Below, piece after piece: positions 48,295-56,400 of a stretch of DNA of 64,000 nucleotides (position 1 is the first letter of the stretch; every line of letters begins with the position of its first letter). The notes beneath the pieces were generated by a model that was given only the letters and a program-made list of their open reading frames with translations, had not been told where the DNA came from and ran no database searches. The DNA lies in contig NZ_JACVEL010000004.1 in the NCBI RefSeq assembly GCF_014518315.1, positions 310,001 to 374,000 of the forward strand, in the 5' to 3' direction. The translations under genes were made by a program, and so were the position numbers. Source of the DNA: Taishania pollutisoli (lineage in GTDB: Bacteria; Bacteroidota; Bacteroidia; Flavobacteriales_D; Crocinitomicaceae).

Positions 48295-48312
48295 GTTGGA
48301 ATTCATTCCAAC
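48295..48312. repeat. Right terminal palindrome of RAYT element
   Basis: 8-bp arms GTTGGAAT/ATTCCAAC; same palindrome as at the left end. Confidence 0.75.
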
Positions 48313-48327
48313 CCTGAAAATTTTGAT

Positions 48328-48335
48328 TATTTTTG
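48328..48335 (+). promoter_or_regulatory. -7 box TATTTTTG
   Basis: TATTTTTG 17 nt before the ATG at 48353, just outside the right end of the RAYT element. Confidence 0.5.
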
Positions 48336-48352
48336 AATAAAATCTAAATTCC

Positions 48353-49012
48353 ATGAAACCGACACTTTTTGAATTTCTGTCAGCATTGCAGCAAAATAAC
48401 AACCGGGAATGGTTTGCTGAAAACAAAGAAGCGTATGAACATGCGAAAGATCAGGCCTATGCTTTTTATGAGACAGTTGCCAATGAACTGGCAAAAATTG
48501 ACGACTTTAGTAAGTTCAAAATGTATCGTATTTATCGGGATGTTCGGTTTTCAACGGATAAATCCCCGTATAAAAATCACTTTGGTGCCATTTTTTCACG
48601 TCTGCAACCACATAACAGAGGGAGTTTTTATGTACACCTGGAACCCGGGCATACATTTATTGGCGGAGGATTCTGGGATCCGAACAAAGACGATTTACAA
48701 CGCATTCGTCAGGGAATTGAAATCGAAGATGATTTGGAAATGATTCTCAATGAGCCCAAACTGAAAAAAGAGTTCGGAGGGCTGTTTGGTGAATCACTTA
48801 AAACAGCACCCAAAGGGTTCGACAAAGAACACCTGCGTATCGGGATGATTCGGTACAAACAATTTTTACTTAAAAAAGATTTTAATGACAAAGCTGTTTT
48901 TCAACCGGATTTTAAAGATCAGGTTGTTGACGGATACAAAACGATGCAGCCATTTTTCAGATACATGACCGATGTATTGACAACAGATGCAAACGGAGAG
49001 AGCATTATCTGA
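48353..49012 (+). CDS. DUF2461 family protein (TIGR02453-like)
   Basis: 219 aa cytoplasmic protein. Hallmarks of DUF2461: FLSALQQNNNREWFAENKEAYEHAK at the start, FKMYRIYRDVRFSTDKSPYKNHFGAIF (about 57-83) and GSFYVHLEPGHTFIGGGFWDPNKDDLQRIRQ (about 92-122). Widespread family of unknown function. It is transcribed away from the RAYT element and ends before a bidirectional terminator. Confidence 0.88.
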   Translation: MKPTLFEFLSALQQNNNREWFAENKEAYEHAKDQAYAFYETVANELAKIDDFSKFKMYRIYRDVRFSTDKSPYKNHFGAIFSRLQPHNRGSFYVHLEPGHTFIGGGFWDPNKDDLQRIRQGIEIEDDLEMILNEPKLKKEFGGLFGESLKTAPKGFDKEHLRIGMIRYKQFLLKKDFNDKAVFQPDFKDQVVDGYKTMQPFFRYMTDVLTTDANGESII

Positions 49013-49136
49013 GTTTGAATCATGAAAAATAATTTGTTCCCCATCAAAAGTGGAAATAAAGCCTATCTTGTAATATAAATATGTGAAAAGAACATCATTA
49101 TAATTATTAGAATATAATGCTTGTTGCTGGTATAGT

Positions 49137-49171
49137 TCTCCCTTCGGAGGGGGATTAAGGGGGAGGAGAGG
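49137..49171. repeat. GC-rich Bacteroidota intergenic repeat
   Basis: TCTCCCTTCGGAGGGGG-ATTAAGG-GGGAGGAGAGG, a C/T- then G-rich element with self-complementarity, in an otherwise AT-rich gap. Very similar sequences are scattered in many Bacteroidota genomes as REP-like repeats; copy number here is unknown. Confidence 0.5.
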
Positions 49172-49202
49172 AGCATAAATACATTCATTACCCTATAAAA
49201 CC

Positions 49203-49238
49203 AAAAGCCCCATCCGTCAACTGACGAATGGGGCTTTT
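49203..49238. terminator. Bidirectional terminator
   Basis: AAAAGCCCCATCCGTCA (49203-49219) pairs with TGACGAATGGGGCTTTT (49222-49238) with one mismatch; between DUF2461 gene and prfH, immediately after the prfH stop. Confidence 0.88.
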
Positions 49239-49240
49239 TC

Positions 49241-49861
49241 TTAGCTTTCTCTGAACTCCGGACCGGAAAAAATCCGTTTCGGATTCCCGCGGGTAATGTT
49301 GATTTGTTTCAACCATGCACCGGTTTGCGATTGCAATGTAGCATCCGCGTTTAGTTTCGCTGCTTTTTCACGCAAGCGAACCAATGCTAGTTGCTTATTT
49401 TGCAACTGCGAACGAGAGTCCATTACCTGCACAGTTAAACCGGTCGGAACATGTGTCGCACGGATTCCCGTACTGACTTTGTTTACATTTTGTCCGCCGG
49501 GACCTGCACTTCTCATTGACTGATAGGTAACATCCCGTTCATTGATTGTATCGACAAGTGCTGCCTGCGAAATTTCTACCACAGCTACAAACCAGTTTTT
49601 ACGCTTGTGAAAAGGCCTGAACGGACTTTTACATATCCATTGAATCGTACCAATCCATTGCTCCAGAAACTGGTCAGTTGCCTTTCCTGTCAATTTCAGT
49701 GTGACGGAATAAGGCAAATCCGCAGCACCCTCAATAGCATGCCGTTCTACAACAACAGCATGTTTTTCGAGTTCTTTTAACAGGCGGTCGACCACCTTCT
49801 GAACTGCCAGATTGCATTCTTTCGGACCACGTCCTGAAGTTATTTGTACTAATTTCTCCAT
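49241..49861 (-). CDS. prfH: Peptide release factor homologue PrfH
   Basis: 206 aa. Compact class I release-factor-like protein with the catalytic GGQ at 122-124 ([22 protein letters not shown]) and the characteristic SPFRPFHKRKNWFV (79-92) that replaces the stop-codon recognition domain of RF1/RF2. Known PrfH proteins hydrolyse peptidyl-tRNA on ribosomes whose 16S rRNA decoding centre has been cleaved by toxins, freeing the ribosome for repair by the adjacent RtcB ligase. Start is the ATG at 49861, 7 nt after the rtcB stop; an upstream in-frame start would lie inside rtcB. Second gene of the rtcB-prfH operon. Confidence 0.92.
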   Translation of the reverse strand: MEKLVQITSGRGPKECNLAVQKVVDRLLKELEKHAVVVERHAIEGAADLPYSVTLKLTGKATDQFLEQWIGTIQWICKSPFRPFHKRKNWFVAVVEISQAALVDTINERDVTYQSMRSAGPGGQNVNKVSTGIRATHVPTGLTVQVMDSRSQLQNKQLALVRLREKAAKLNADATLQSQTGAWLKQINITRGNPKRIFSGPEFRES

Positions 49862-49868
49862 GTCGTTT

Positions 49869-51260
49869 TTATTTGTCCATTCGTACAATCTTCGGTGTAA
49901 ACGTCCCCAACACATTGACTAATTCATCCTGCAGCTTCATCACTGTATGAATGTTTTTGTAGGCCATCGGAGCTTCATCGACAGCACCGCCAATCAGTGT
50001 GACTCCCTGATTTTCCAGTTCTTTGGTCATACTGCTTTTGGTAATGGTACCTTTGCATTGCGCCCGCGATAGCAATCTACCTGCTCCGTGTGAAGCGGAT
50101 TGAAGACTCAGCGGATTTCCTTTTCCTTCCACAATAAATCCGGGAGCAGTCATAGAACCGGGAATAATTCCCAATACTCCTTCCTGCGCAGGTGTTGCAC
50201 CTTTTCGGTGAACAATCACCTCCTTTCCGTCAACGATTTCTTTCCACGCAAAATTGTGATGATTTTCAATCGTTACAACCGGACGTTTTCCCAGTGCTTT
50301 GGCAATGCGTCGGTGAATGTCATCGTGACACGCCTTTGCATAATCACCCGCCAGGTTCATCGCGATCCAGTATTCCTGCCCGTCATGTGTATTCAAATCC
50401 AACCAAGCCAGATGTTGAACATTTCGGGGCAACGGACATTGTTTTGTTGCCAGATACGTATAGTGTTTGGCAATGTTAGCTCCAAGTCCTCTTGATCCGC
50501 TGTGCGACAACACTCCGAGATAGGTTCCCGGTGCGATTTTCCACTCTGGCCTGACTGTTTCCAGGTGTACAATTCCGAATTCCACAAAGTGATTTCCTCC
50601 ACCCGACGAACCCAATTGCTTGTAGGCCTTGTCGTGCAAAGATTTCAATAAAGGCAGATCCCGAAATTCTCTTCGTTCAAGCACTTCATGATCATGTTTG
50701 ATCTTGTGTGTTTCATACATTCCGAATTTGGTATTTTCCTTCAGAATGTTTTGCAACTGAAAATCTTTCCCTTTGAAGAAAGAAGCAGGTAAATCGAAAA
50801 TTGACAGACTCATTCTGCACCCGATATCTACTCCGACTCCGTAAGGAATAACTGCATTTTCTGTTGCCAGAACACCACCGATCGGTAACCCGTATCCACC
50901 GTGTGCGTCGGGCATCAATGCACCCTGAACGGCTACCGGTAGTTTCAATGCGTCGTACAATTGCCGTTTGGCCAGTTCATCAATTTCGTTTTCTCCGAAG
51001 ATTGTAAACGGAGCACGTTGATTTTTGAGTTGTTGCATGCGTACTTCAACAGGTTTGATCAATCCTTCGGCGACTTTTCCCCAGGTTCCGTCCCCAAGGA
51101 ACTTCTCCGGTGATAAAAGCACCTCTTTTACCTCTTGTAATGCCCGTTCTTTTTTCTCTTTTTTTCGGTATCGGTGTATTAGACCAAGGGCAATGTTAAC
51201 TGTATTATTTTTAGGGTAACCTAGTTTGATCAGGTCTTTCCCCGAAAATTTACTTCCCAT
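49869..51260 (-). CDS. rtcB: RtcB-family RNA ligase (RtcB2-like)
   Basis: 463 aa GTP- and Mn2+-dependent ligase that joins 2',3'-cyclic phosphate or 3'-phosphate ends to 5'-OH. Metal ligands and active site: GVDIGCRM (D145, C148), GGGNHF (H224), LSHSGSRG (H253), and HGAGRLLSR with H391 as the probable guanylylation site. The coupling to prfH indicates the RtcB2 branch, proposed to repair toxin-cut 16S rRNA. Its ATG is preceded by about 140 nt without a clear promoter, and farther upstream by a small transcription unit ending in a terminator, so expression may depend on readthrough. Confidence 0.93.
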   Translation of the reverse strand: MGSKFSGKDLIKLGYPKNNTVNIALGLIHRYRKKEKKERALQEVKEVLLSPEKFLGDGTWGKVAEGLIKPVEVRMQQLKNQRAPFTIFGENEIDELAKRQLYDALKLPVAVQGALMPDAHGGYGLPIGGVLATENAVIPYGVGVDIGCRMSLSIFDLPASFFKGKDFQLQNILKENTKFGMYETHKIKHDHEVLERREFRDLPLLKSLHDKAYKQLGSSGGGNHFVEFGIVHLETVRPEWKIAPGTYLGVLSHSGSRGLGANIAKHYTYLATKQCPLPRNVQHLAWLDLNTHDGQEYWIAMNLAGDYAKACHDDIHRRIAKALGKRPVVTIENHHNFAWKEIVDGKEVIVHRKGATPAQEGVLGIIPGSMTAPGFIVEGKGNPLSLQSASHGAGRLLSRAQCKGTITKSSMTKELENQGVTLIGGAVDEAPMAYKNIHTVMKLQDELVNVLGTFTPKIVRMDK

Positions 51261-51402
51261 GTTTTTTAATTAAATTGTTAATAGAAACCGGAGACACATC
51301 AGTAGTTGATGGATCATACCGGTTGGATTCACAGAAAAAGTTTTCCGTGAGGGTCATTAAAAACATTCGGGATTTTTGGTTCAGTGTCCGGAATAAAACA
51401 AA

Positions 51403-51427
51403 AAAGCCCGAATCATCTTCGAGCTTT
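51403..51427 (-). terminator. Terminator after small ORF, before rtcB
   Basis: Minus strand: AAAGCTCGAA (51427-51418) pairs with TTCGGGCTTT (51412-51403), 10 bp with one U-G wobble and a 5-nt loop, then a T-run. It lies 28 nt after the small ORF stop. Confidence 0.8.
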
Positions 51428-51454
51428 CATTGTATTATTTAGTTAGATAAATTT

Positions 51455-51532
51455 CTAATGAGAAGCACGAAGAAAAGCCACAGCAAATCCATTTGCTGAC
51501 GATGCTTGTACTGATGTGTTTTTTGCAAACAT
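51455..51532 (-). CDS. Possible 25-aa peptide, leader of rtcB-prfH
   Basis: ATG at 51532, stop TAG at 51457-51455. The peptide begins MFAKNTSVQ and ends AFLRASH. Ala- and Ser-rich, no runs of one amino acid. A full -33/-7 promoter precedes it and a terminator follows, which together argue for a real transcript, whether coding or not. No Shine-Dalgarno sequence, but an A-rich stretch (GAAGAAAA) precedes the ATG, as expected in Bacteroidota. Could be a leader peptide, small protein or non-coding RNA. Confidence 0.45.
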   Translation of the reverse strand: MFAKNTSVQASSANGFAVAFLRASH

Positions 51533-51573
51533 TTTTCTTCGTTTTTTACTTGTTAAATACTTAATTATCGCCA

Positions 51574-51606
51574 CAAAGATATTGTAGAAGATTTTTAATT
51601 TCCAAA
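51574..51606 (-). promoter_or_regulatory. Promoter of small transcript: TTTG and TATCTTTG
   Basis: Minus strand TTTG (51606-51603), 21-nt spacer, TATCTTTG (51581-51574): the full -33/-7 Bacteroidota promoter. It would start transcription near 51567. Confidence 0.65.
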
Positions 51607-51629
51607 TTAATTATAGAAAAAATAAATTT

Positions 51630-52688
51630 TTACTTCAAATACGGATTCACATTTTTGTAGTTCCGTACCACAAAATCAATGGCAAATTCGACCAGTTCTC
51701 CCATGGAATTGGATCGTTTGAAATTGACATCCTTTGCAAATTTATACAAGGATAATTTGAGTTGGCTAATATGTTTGTCCTCCGAAAGCGGAGATTCTTT
51801 CATGCATTCCATCAATTCTTTCAACCGTAGCCATTCGCTGGAAGCACGCCGGGCAATTAACGCACGTTCTTCGCGCCGGTATTGCTCAACAGAACCGGGA
51901 GACAGAAATTCATCAACCAATTGCTGATAGGTTTCATTTTCCTTGAAAAATTTAGGAGAATAAGTGCTCAGGTCACCTTCATACGATTGCTGATCAAAAT
52001 CGATCGCACGAAAACGAAACTGAATACGATCAAAATCGTGTAGCAGGACCATTACGAAATTATAGGCGCGCATGTCTCCGAGAAGACGTACAAAACAACG
52101 CTCATTGAACTTAACAAATTCCTTTGCAATGGCTGATTTTTCAGCATTGGTGGCAGTTTTCAGGTAGGTATTGATAAATTCATCACCCGGAATTCCCGAA
52201 ATATGTTCTTCCACCAGAGTCTCTTTGTCCAGCAGGAACAATATCTGGTTGGGAGAAAGCAGATGCTCCAGTTCCAGTCCGTACGCGCGTGATGCATCTG
52301 CATTTTTGATGTACATAAGCGTGTAATTGTCATTCAGGATGTTGCGGACTTTTACCCGAAAGGGTTTGGTATTTCCGAACGTGCAGAAGTCAATTGCGTC
52401 GACATTCAGGTAGGGAAGAATTTCTTCTCCTCCGTCGACATACATCATTGAGTACAACCGTTTCAACTCCTGGTCAATTTCAACACGATCCTGCGGATTA
52501 AAAAACGTATTCAGCCACAGTGTATTATTCCCGTGTTGGTCGTAAACTGCCATTCCGTCATCAAAACGCAGCAAATCCTGATAATTGATGGGTAGTTTTG
52601 CCCCTCTTCCGTACTTTTTCAGATACGCATTAAATTTATCGGAAACAGGATATACCTGTTTTTTATAACGAATCAAATCTTTATCCAT
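51630..52688 (-). CDS. Kinase-like-fold protein next to pyruvate carboxylase
   Basis: 352 aa cytoplasmic protein that I cannot assign to a named family. Residues 202-211 (LLGDMRAYNF) and 228-232 (AIDFD) match the order and spacing of the catalytic loop (H/L-G-D-x4-N) and the metal-binding Asp (I-D-F-D) of aminoglycoside-phosphotransferase/HipA-like kinases, and K128 in MYIKNAD could be the ATP lysine. This is inference; it could be an inactive relative. It follows pyc by 31 nt on the same strand, suggesting co-transcription and a link to carboxylase control. A GTG 3 nt upstream is an alternative start. Confidence 0.65.
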   Translation of the reverse strand: MDKDLIRYKKQVYPVSDKFNAYLKKYGRGAKLPINYQDLLRFDDGMAVYDQHGNNTLWLNTFFNPQDRVEIDQELKRLYSMMYVDGGEEILPYLNVDAIDFCTFGNTKPFRVKVRNILNDNYTLMYIKNADASRAYGLELEHLLSPNQILFLLDKETLVEEHISGIPGDEFINTYLKTATNAEKSAIAKEFVKFNERCFVRLLGDMRAYNFVMVLLHDFDRIQFRFRAIDFDQQSYEGDLSTYSPKFFKENETYQQLVDEFLSPGSVEQYRREERALIARRASSEWLRLKELMECMKESPLSEDKHISQLKLSLYKFAKDVNFKRSNSMGELVEFAIDFVVRNYKNVNPYLK

Positions 52689-52719
52689 CACTTTCCGCTC
52701 TTCTCCGGCAGTTCATTTG

Positions 52720-55700
52720 TTATTCAACTTCGATGATCAGGTCATTTTGGTCGACCATTGTGTTTGGTGTCAGTACCACACGTTTTATTTTTCCTGATAC
52801 CGTTGCAGTAACAGTACTTTCCATTTTCATTGCTTCAATGACAAACAAAGGTGTCCCCGTCGTGACTTCATCTCCCTCTTTGACCATGATCGCAGACAAG
52901 CTTCCTTGCAACGGTGCGCCGACTTCTTTCGCTGGGTTGGTTACTTTCAGATGAGCCGGTTTTGTAGAAGTAACATTGTTGTCTTTCACTTTTACCGTCC
53001 GGTTCCCTCCGTTGAGTTGAAAGGTAACAGTGCGCATACCGTCCTCGTCCGGTTCGGAAACATATACAAGGCGGACCAGAATTTCTTTTCCTTTTCTCAA
53101 CCGCACCAAAATTTCCGTGTGTTTTTGTAAAGGGTAAAAGAAAGCAGTTGTCGGAATTTCAGTCACAACGCCGTATTCCTTTTTGTGATTGAAATATTCG
53201 TCATACACTTTCGGGAACATTTGGTAGGATAAGAAATCGGAGAAGGTGCTTCCCGGGTACTTTTCATAGAATGCTTTTGTTGCAGTATCCAAATCTACAT
53301 CCGGAAGTATTTGTGCCAATGCCTGGACAGATTTGTCTTCATTTTTCAGGACAATATTTCGCAGTTTTTCTGGAAAACCACCATACGGAATTCCCAGATC
53401 ACCTCTGAAAAATCCGATCACAGAGGCAGGAAACGAATGATTTTTGGTGTCGTCCAGTACATCCTCTTTTGACAAACCATTGGCAGTCATAAACAAGGCC
53501 ATGTCTCCCACCACTTTGCTACTTGGTGTAACTTTTACAATATCACCGAATAACTGATTAACAACGGCATAGTTTTCTTTGATTACAGCCAGTTTCGAAC
53601 CGAGTCCGACCCCTTCCGCCTGTTGACGCAGGTTGGAATACTGTCCTCCGGGAATTTCATTATCATAGACTTCTGCTGTTGATGTTTTCAGATCACTTTC
53701 AAACGGGTAGTACATTTCCCGCACGGCTTCCCAATAATTACTGTATTCATTGAGGCTATGCAGGTTTAGTTGATTTTCACGTTCATGTCCCTGCATGAGT
53801 GCTGCCATGGAATTCAGACTTGGTTGCGAAGTCGTTCCGCTGAATGAAGCCAATGCACAGTCAATACTGTCTATTCCTGAGTCAATTGCTCTCAGGTATG
53901 TCGCAATTTGCGTTCCTGCAGTATCATGTGTGTGCAGCGCAATCGGGACGGTAACGGTTTCGCGGAGTGCATGAATCAGTACTTCAGCTGCCTGTGGTTT
54001 CAACAATCCTGCCATGTCCTTGATAGCAATCATGTGCGCCCCTGCATCTTCCAATCGTTTTGCAAGATCGGTGTAATAAGTAAGGTTATATTTGTTGTTG
54101 TCTTTTCTTAAGACATCTCCAGTGTAACCAATGGATGGCTGTGCAATGGCTTCCGTATTTTTCACAACGAATTCGATGGCCGGAAGCATGGATTCCAGGT
54201 TGTTTAATGAATCAAAAATCCGGAAGACATCAATTCCCTGTTTCCAGGATTCTTCAATGAATTTTCCTACAATATTTTTAGGATAGGCAGAATAACCAAC
54301 CGCATTACTTCCGCGGAACAGCATTTGCAACAGTGTATTCGGCATGGCTTCCCGTAGTTTTTTCAACCGTTCCCAGGGGCATTCGTGCAAAAAGCGAAGT
54401 GCCACATCAAATGTTGCCCCTCCCCATACTTCTGCGGAAAAAAGTTGTGGATTATCTTTTGAAAAACCTCCTGCGACTGCTAAAATATCCTTTGTTCGCA
54501 TGCGTGTGGCAACCAGCGATTGGTGTGCATCGCGGAAGGTTGTATCGGTGTAATGAATCTGCTTGTCATTCCTGATGCGTTTCAGAAATTCATCACGTCC
54601 GAGTTCTGTCAGCAAATTTTTTGAACCCTTCGGATGTTCCAGGTTGTGGATTAGTGGTATAACAGGTGTTCTGAATGTTTTGTTTTCGTCCGGGTTTTTT
54701 ACATCCGGATGTCCGTTTATTTTGACATTTGCCAGGTATTTGAGAATTTTTGTCGAACTGTCTTTGAGGTTGTGCAACTGAAATAATTCCGGATGCTGTT
54801 CGATGAAATTCACCGTACACTCGCCGGCAATGAATTTTTCATGGTTAATCACATTTTCCAGGAAAATGATGTTTGTGGTTACTCCTCTCACCCGGAATTC
54901 AGTCAAACTGCGATGCAATCGTTTTGCAGTACTGGATAGAGTTCTTCCACTTGCTGTCACCTTCACGATCATGGAATCAAAAAACGGGGAAATTTTCATT
55001 CCCTGGTAAGCACTTCCTTCATCCAGACGAATTCCGAAACCACCTGCGTTCCGGTAGGCGATCAATGTTCCGTAGTCCGGTTTGAAATTATTTTCAGGGT
55101 CTTCTGTTGTGATCCGGCACTGAATGGCAAATCCGTTGACAGAAACGCTTTCCTGATTGGGAATCCGGATACGGTTGTCAGATAATGCTGTTCCCTGTGC
55201 AATCAACAATTGATTTCGTACAATGTCAATCCCGGTCACTTCTTCCGTGACGGTATGTTCTACCTGTATCCGCGGATTGACTTCAATAAAATAAATGTTG
55301 TGTGCTTTATCGACAAGGAACTCAACGGTTCCGGCATTATTATAATTTACTGCCTTTCCAATAGCAATGGCGTAATCGTATAATTTATTCCTGACCTCCT
55401 GGGGAAGGTTGGGGGCAGGTGCGATTTCCACTACTTTCTGAAAGCGGCGTTGTACAGAGCAATCACGTTCAAATAAGTGAATGATATTCCCGTGATTGTC
55501 TGCGAGTAACTGTACTTCAATGTGCTTGGGAGAATCAATGAATTTTTCAATAAAGATTGTTCCGTCACCAAATGCTTTCAATGCTTCACTGGATGCTTCT
55601 TTGAAAGAAGGAAGTACATCTTCCTGTTTTCGAACTACGCGCATTCCTCTTCCGCCACCACCAGCTGCTGCCTTTAAAATAATGGGAAATCCGATTGCAG

Positions 55701-56172
55701 CAGCTCGTTCAGCAACTGTCCCGATTTCATCTGCTCCAAGAATACAGTCTTCAATGACTGGAACCTGGATGGAGCGGGCGAGCTTCTTCGCTGCGATCTT
55801 ATCACCTAACTGTTCCATGACTTCGGGAGCAGGACCGACAAAAATGATTCCTTCCTCCCGGCATCGTCGCGCAAAATTCACATTCTCACTCAAAAAACCG
55901 TAACCGGGATGAATGGCGTCTACATCATTTTCCTTTGCAACACGGATAATTGCTTCAATATCCAGATAGGGTTTTAACGGTTCCGTATCATCACCAATCT
56001 GGTAGGCTTCATCGGCTTTATAGCGGTGAAGTGAGTACCTGTCTTCGTGTGTGAAAATTGCAACAGTTCTAACGCGCATTTCCGATGCTGCACGAAGTAC
56101 CCGGATCGCAATTTCCCCGCGGTTGGCAACCATTAATTTTTTAATTACCTTTTGATCTTGATTGTTAGTCAT
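52720..56172 (-). CDS. pyc: Pyruvate carboxylase
   Basis: 1150 aa single-chain biotin enzyme, makes oxaloacetate from pyruvate, bicarbonate and ATP to refill the TCA cycle. Biotin carboxylase 1-450 (ATP-grasp with GGGGRGM near 176), the carboxyltransferase TIM barrel about 530-830 (TDTTFRDAHQSLVATRMRT near 548 with metal-binding residues; LHTHDTAGTQ), PYC_OADA and allosteric region, and the biotinyl domain with the biotin Lys at 1116 in EAMKMES. Length matches the family. First gene before the kinase-like protein on the same strand. Confidence 0.97.
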   Translation of the reverse strand: MTNNQDQKVIKKLMVANRGEIAIRVLRAASEMRVRTVAIFTHEDRYSLHRYKADEAYQIGDDTEPLKPYLDIEAIIRVAKENDVDAIHPGYGFLSENVNFARRCREEGIIFVGPAPEVMEQLGDKIAAKKLARSIQVPVIEDCILGADEIGTVAERAAAIGFPIILKAAAGGGGRGMRVVRKQEDVLPSFKEASSEALKAFGDGTIFIEKFIDSPKHIEVQLLADNHGNIIHLFERDCSVQRRFQKVVEIAPAPNLPQEVRNKLYDYAIAIGKAVNYNNAGTVEFLVDKAHNIYFIEVNPRIQVEHTVTEEVTGIDIVRNQLLIAQGTALSDNRIRIPNQESVSVNGFAIQCRITTEDPENNFKPDYGTLIAYRNAGGFGIRLDEGSAYQGMKISPFFDSMIVKVTASGRTLSSTAKRLHRSLTEFRVRGVTTNIIFLENVINHEKFIAGECTVNFIEQHPELFQLHNLKDSSTKILKYLANVKINGHPDVKNPDENKTFRTPVIPLIHNLEHPKGSKNLLTELGRDEFLKRIRNDKQIHYTDTTFRDAHQSLVATRMRTKDILAVAGGFSKDNPQLFSAEVWGGATFDVALRFLHECPWERLKKLREAMPNTLLQMLFRGSNAVGYSAYPKNIVGKFIEESWKQGIDVFRIFDSLNNLESMLPAIEFVVKNTEAIAQPSIGYTGDVLRKDNNKYNLTYYTDLAKRLEDAGAHMIAIKDMAGLLKPQAAEVLIHALRETVTVPIALHTHDTAGTQIATYLRAIDSGIDSIDCALASFSGTTSQPSLNSMAALMQGHERENQLNLHSLNEYSNYWEAVREMYYPFESDLKTSTAEVYDNEIPGGQYSNLRQQAEGVGLGSKLAVIKENYAVVNQLFGDIVKVTPSSKVVGDMALFMTANGLSKEDVLDDTKNHSFPASVIGFFRGDLGIPYGGFPEKLRNIVLKNEDKSVQALAQILPDVDLDTATKAFYEKYPGSTFSDFLSYQMFPKVYDEYFNHKKEYGVVTEIPTTAFFYPLQKHTEILVRLRKGKEILVRLVYVSEPDEDGMRTVTFQLNGGNRTVKVKDNNVTSTKPAHLKVTNPAKEVGAPLQGSLSAIMVKEGDEVTTGTPLFVIEAMKMESTVTATVSGKIKRVVLTPNTMVDQNDLIIEVE

Positions 56173-56400
56173 TTGAGTCGTTTTGTGTGTAAAAAATATG
56201 CGTGTGGATAATTGCTTTTAAAGTTATGTAAACTTTGTTCGCTTTTCCAAATTTATTTCAGAAAATAAACAATTCTAAGGGAAAGGCAATGGAAAGGAGC
56301 CCGTACCCTGTAAGGGGTAAAATTTCCTTATTTTCTGAAAACACTCCCTGTGTAGCGGAATTTTTTCTACTTTCGGAAATCATAAAAATGTAATTTTTCC

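Larger units (their letters stand above)
47620..48312. mobile_element. RAYT (IS200-like) element with palindromic ends
   Basis: The outer ends are two copies of a palindrome: AGTTGGAAT-TTT-ATTCCAACT (47620-47640) and GTTGGAAT-TC-ATTCCAAC (48295-48312). Just inside are related REP-type sequences: a 17-bp hairpin (47653-47689) and its shorter relative GTCCC-ATA-GGGAC (48267-48279); AGTCCCGTAGGGGCGATC and AGTCCCATAGGGACGACC agree at 15 of 18 bases. The transposase lies between. Boundaries are inferred from symmetry; no target-site duplication is expected for Y1 transposases. Left end abuts the icmF stop codon. Confidence 0.7.
51261..51629. other. Region upstream of rtcB with small transcription unit
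   Basis: Holds, on the minus strand in order of transcription, a -33/-7 promoter (51574-51606), a 25-codon ORF (51455-51532) and an intrinsic terminator (51403-51427). About 140 nt follow with no box before rtcB. This layout may be a leader or attenuator for rtcB-prfH, or an independent small gene. Confidence 0.5.
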
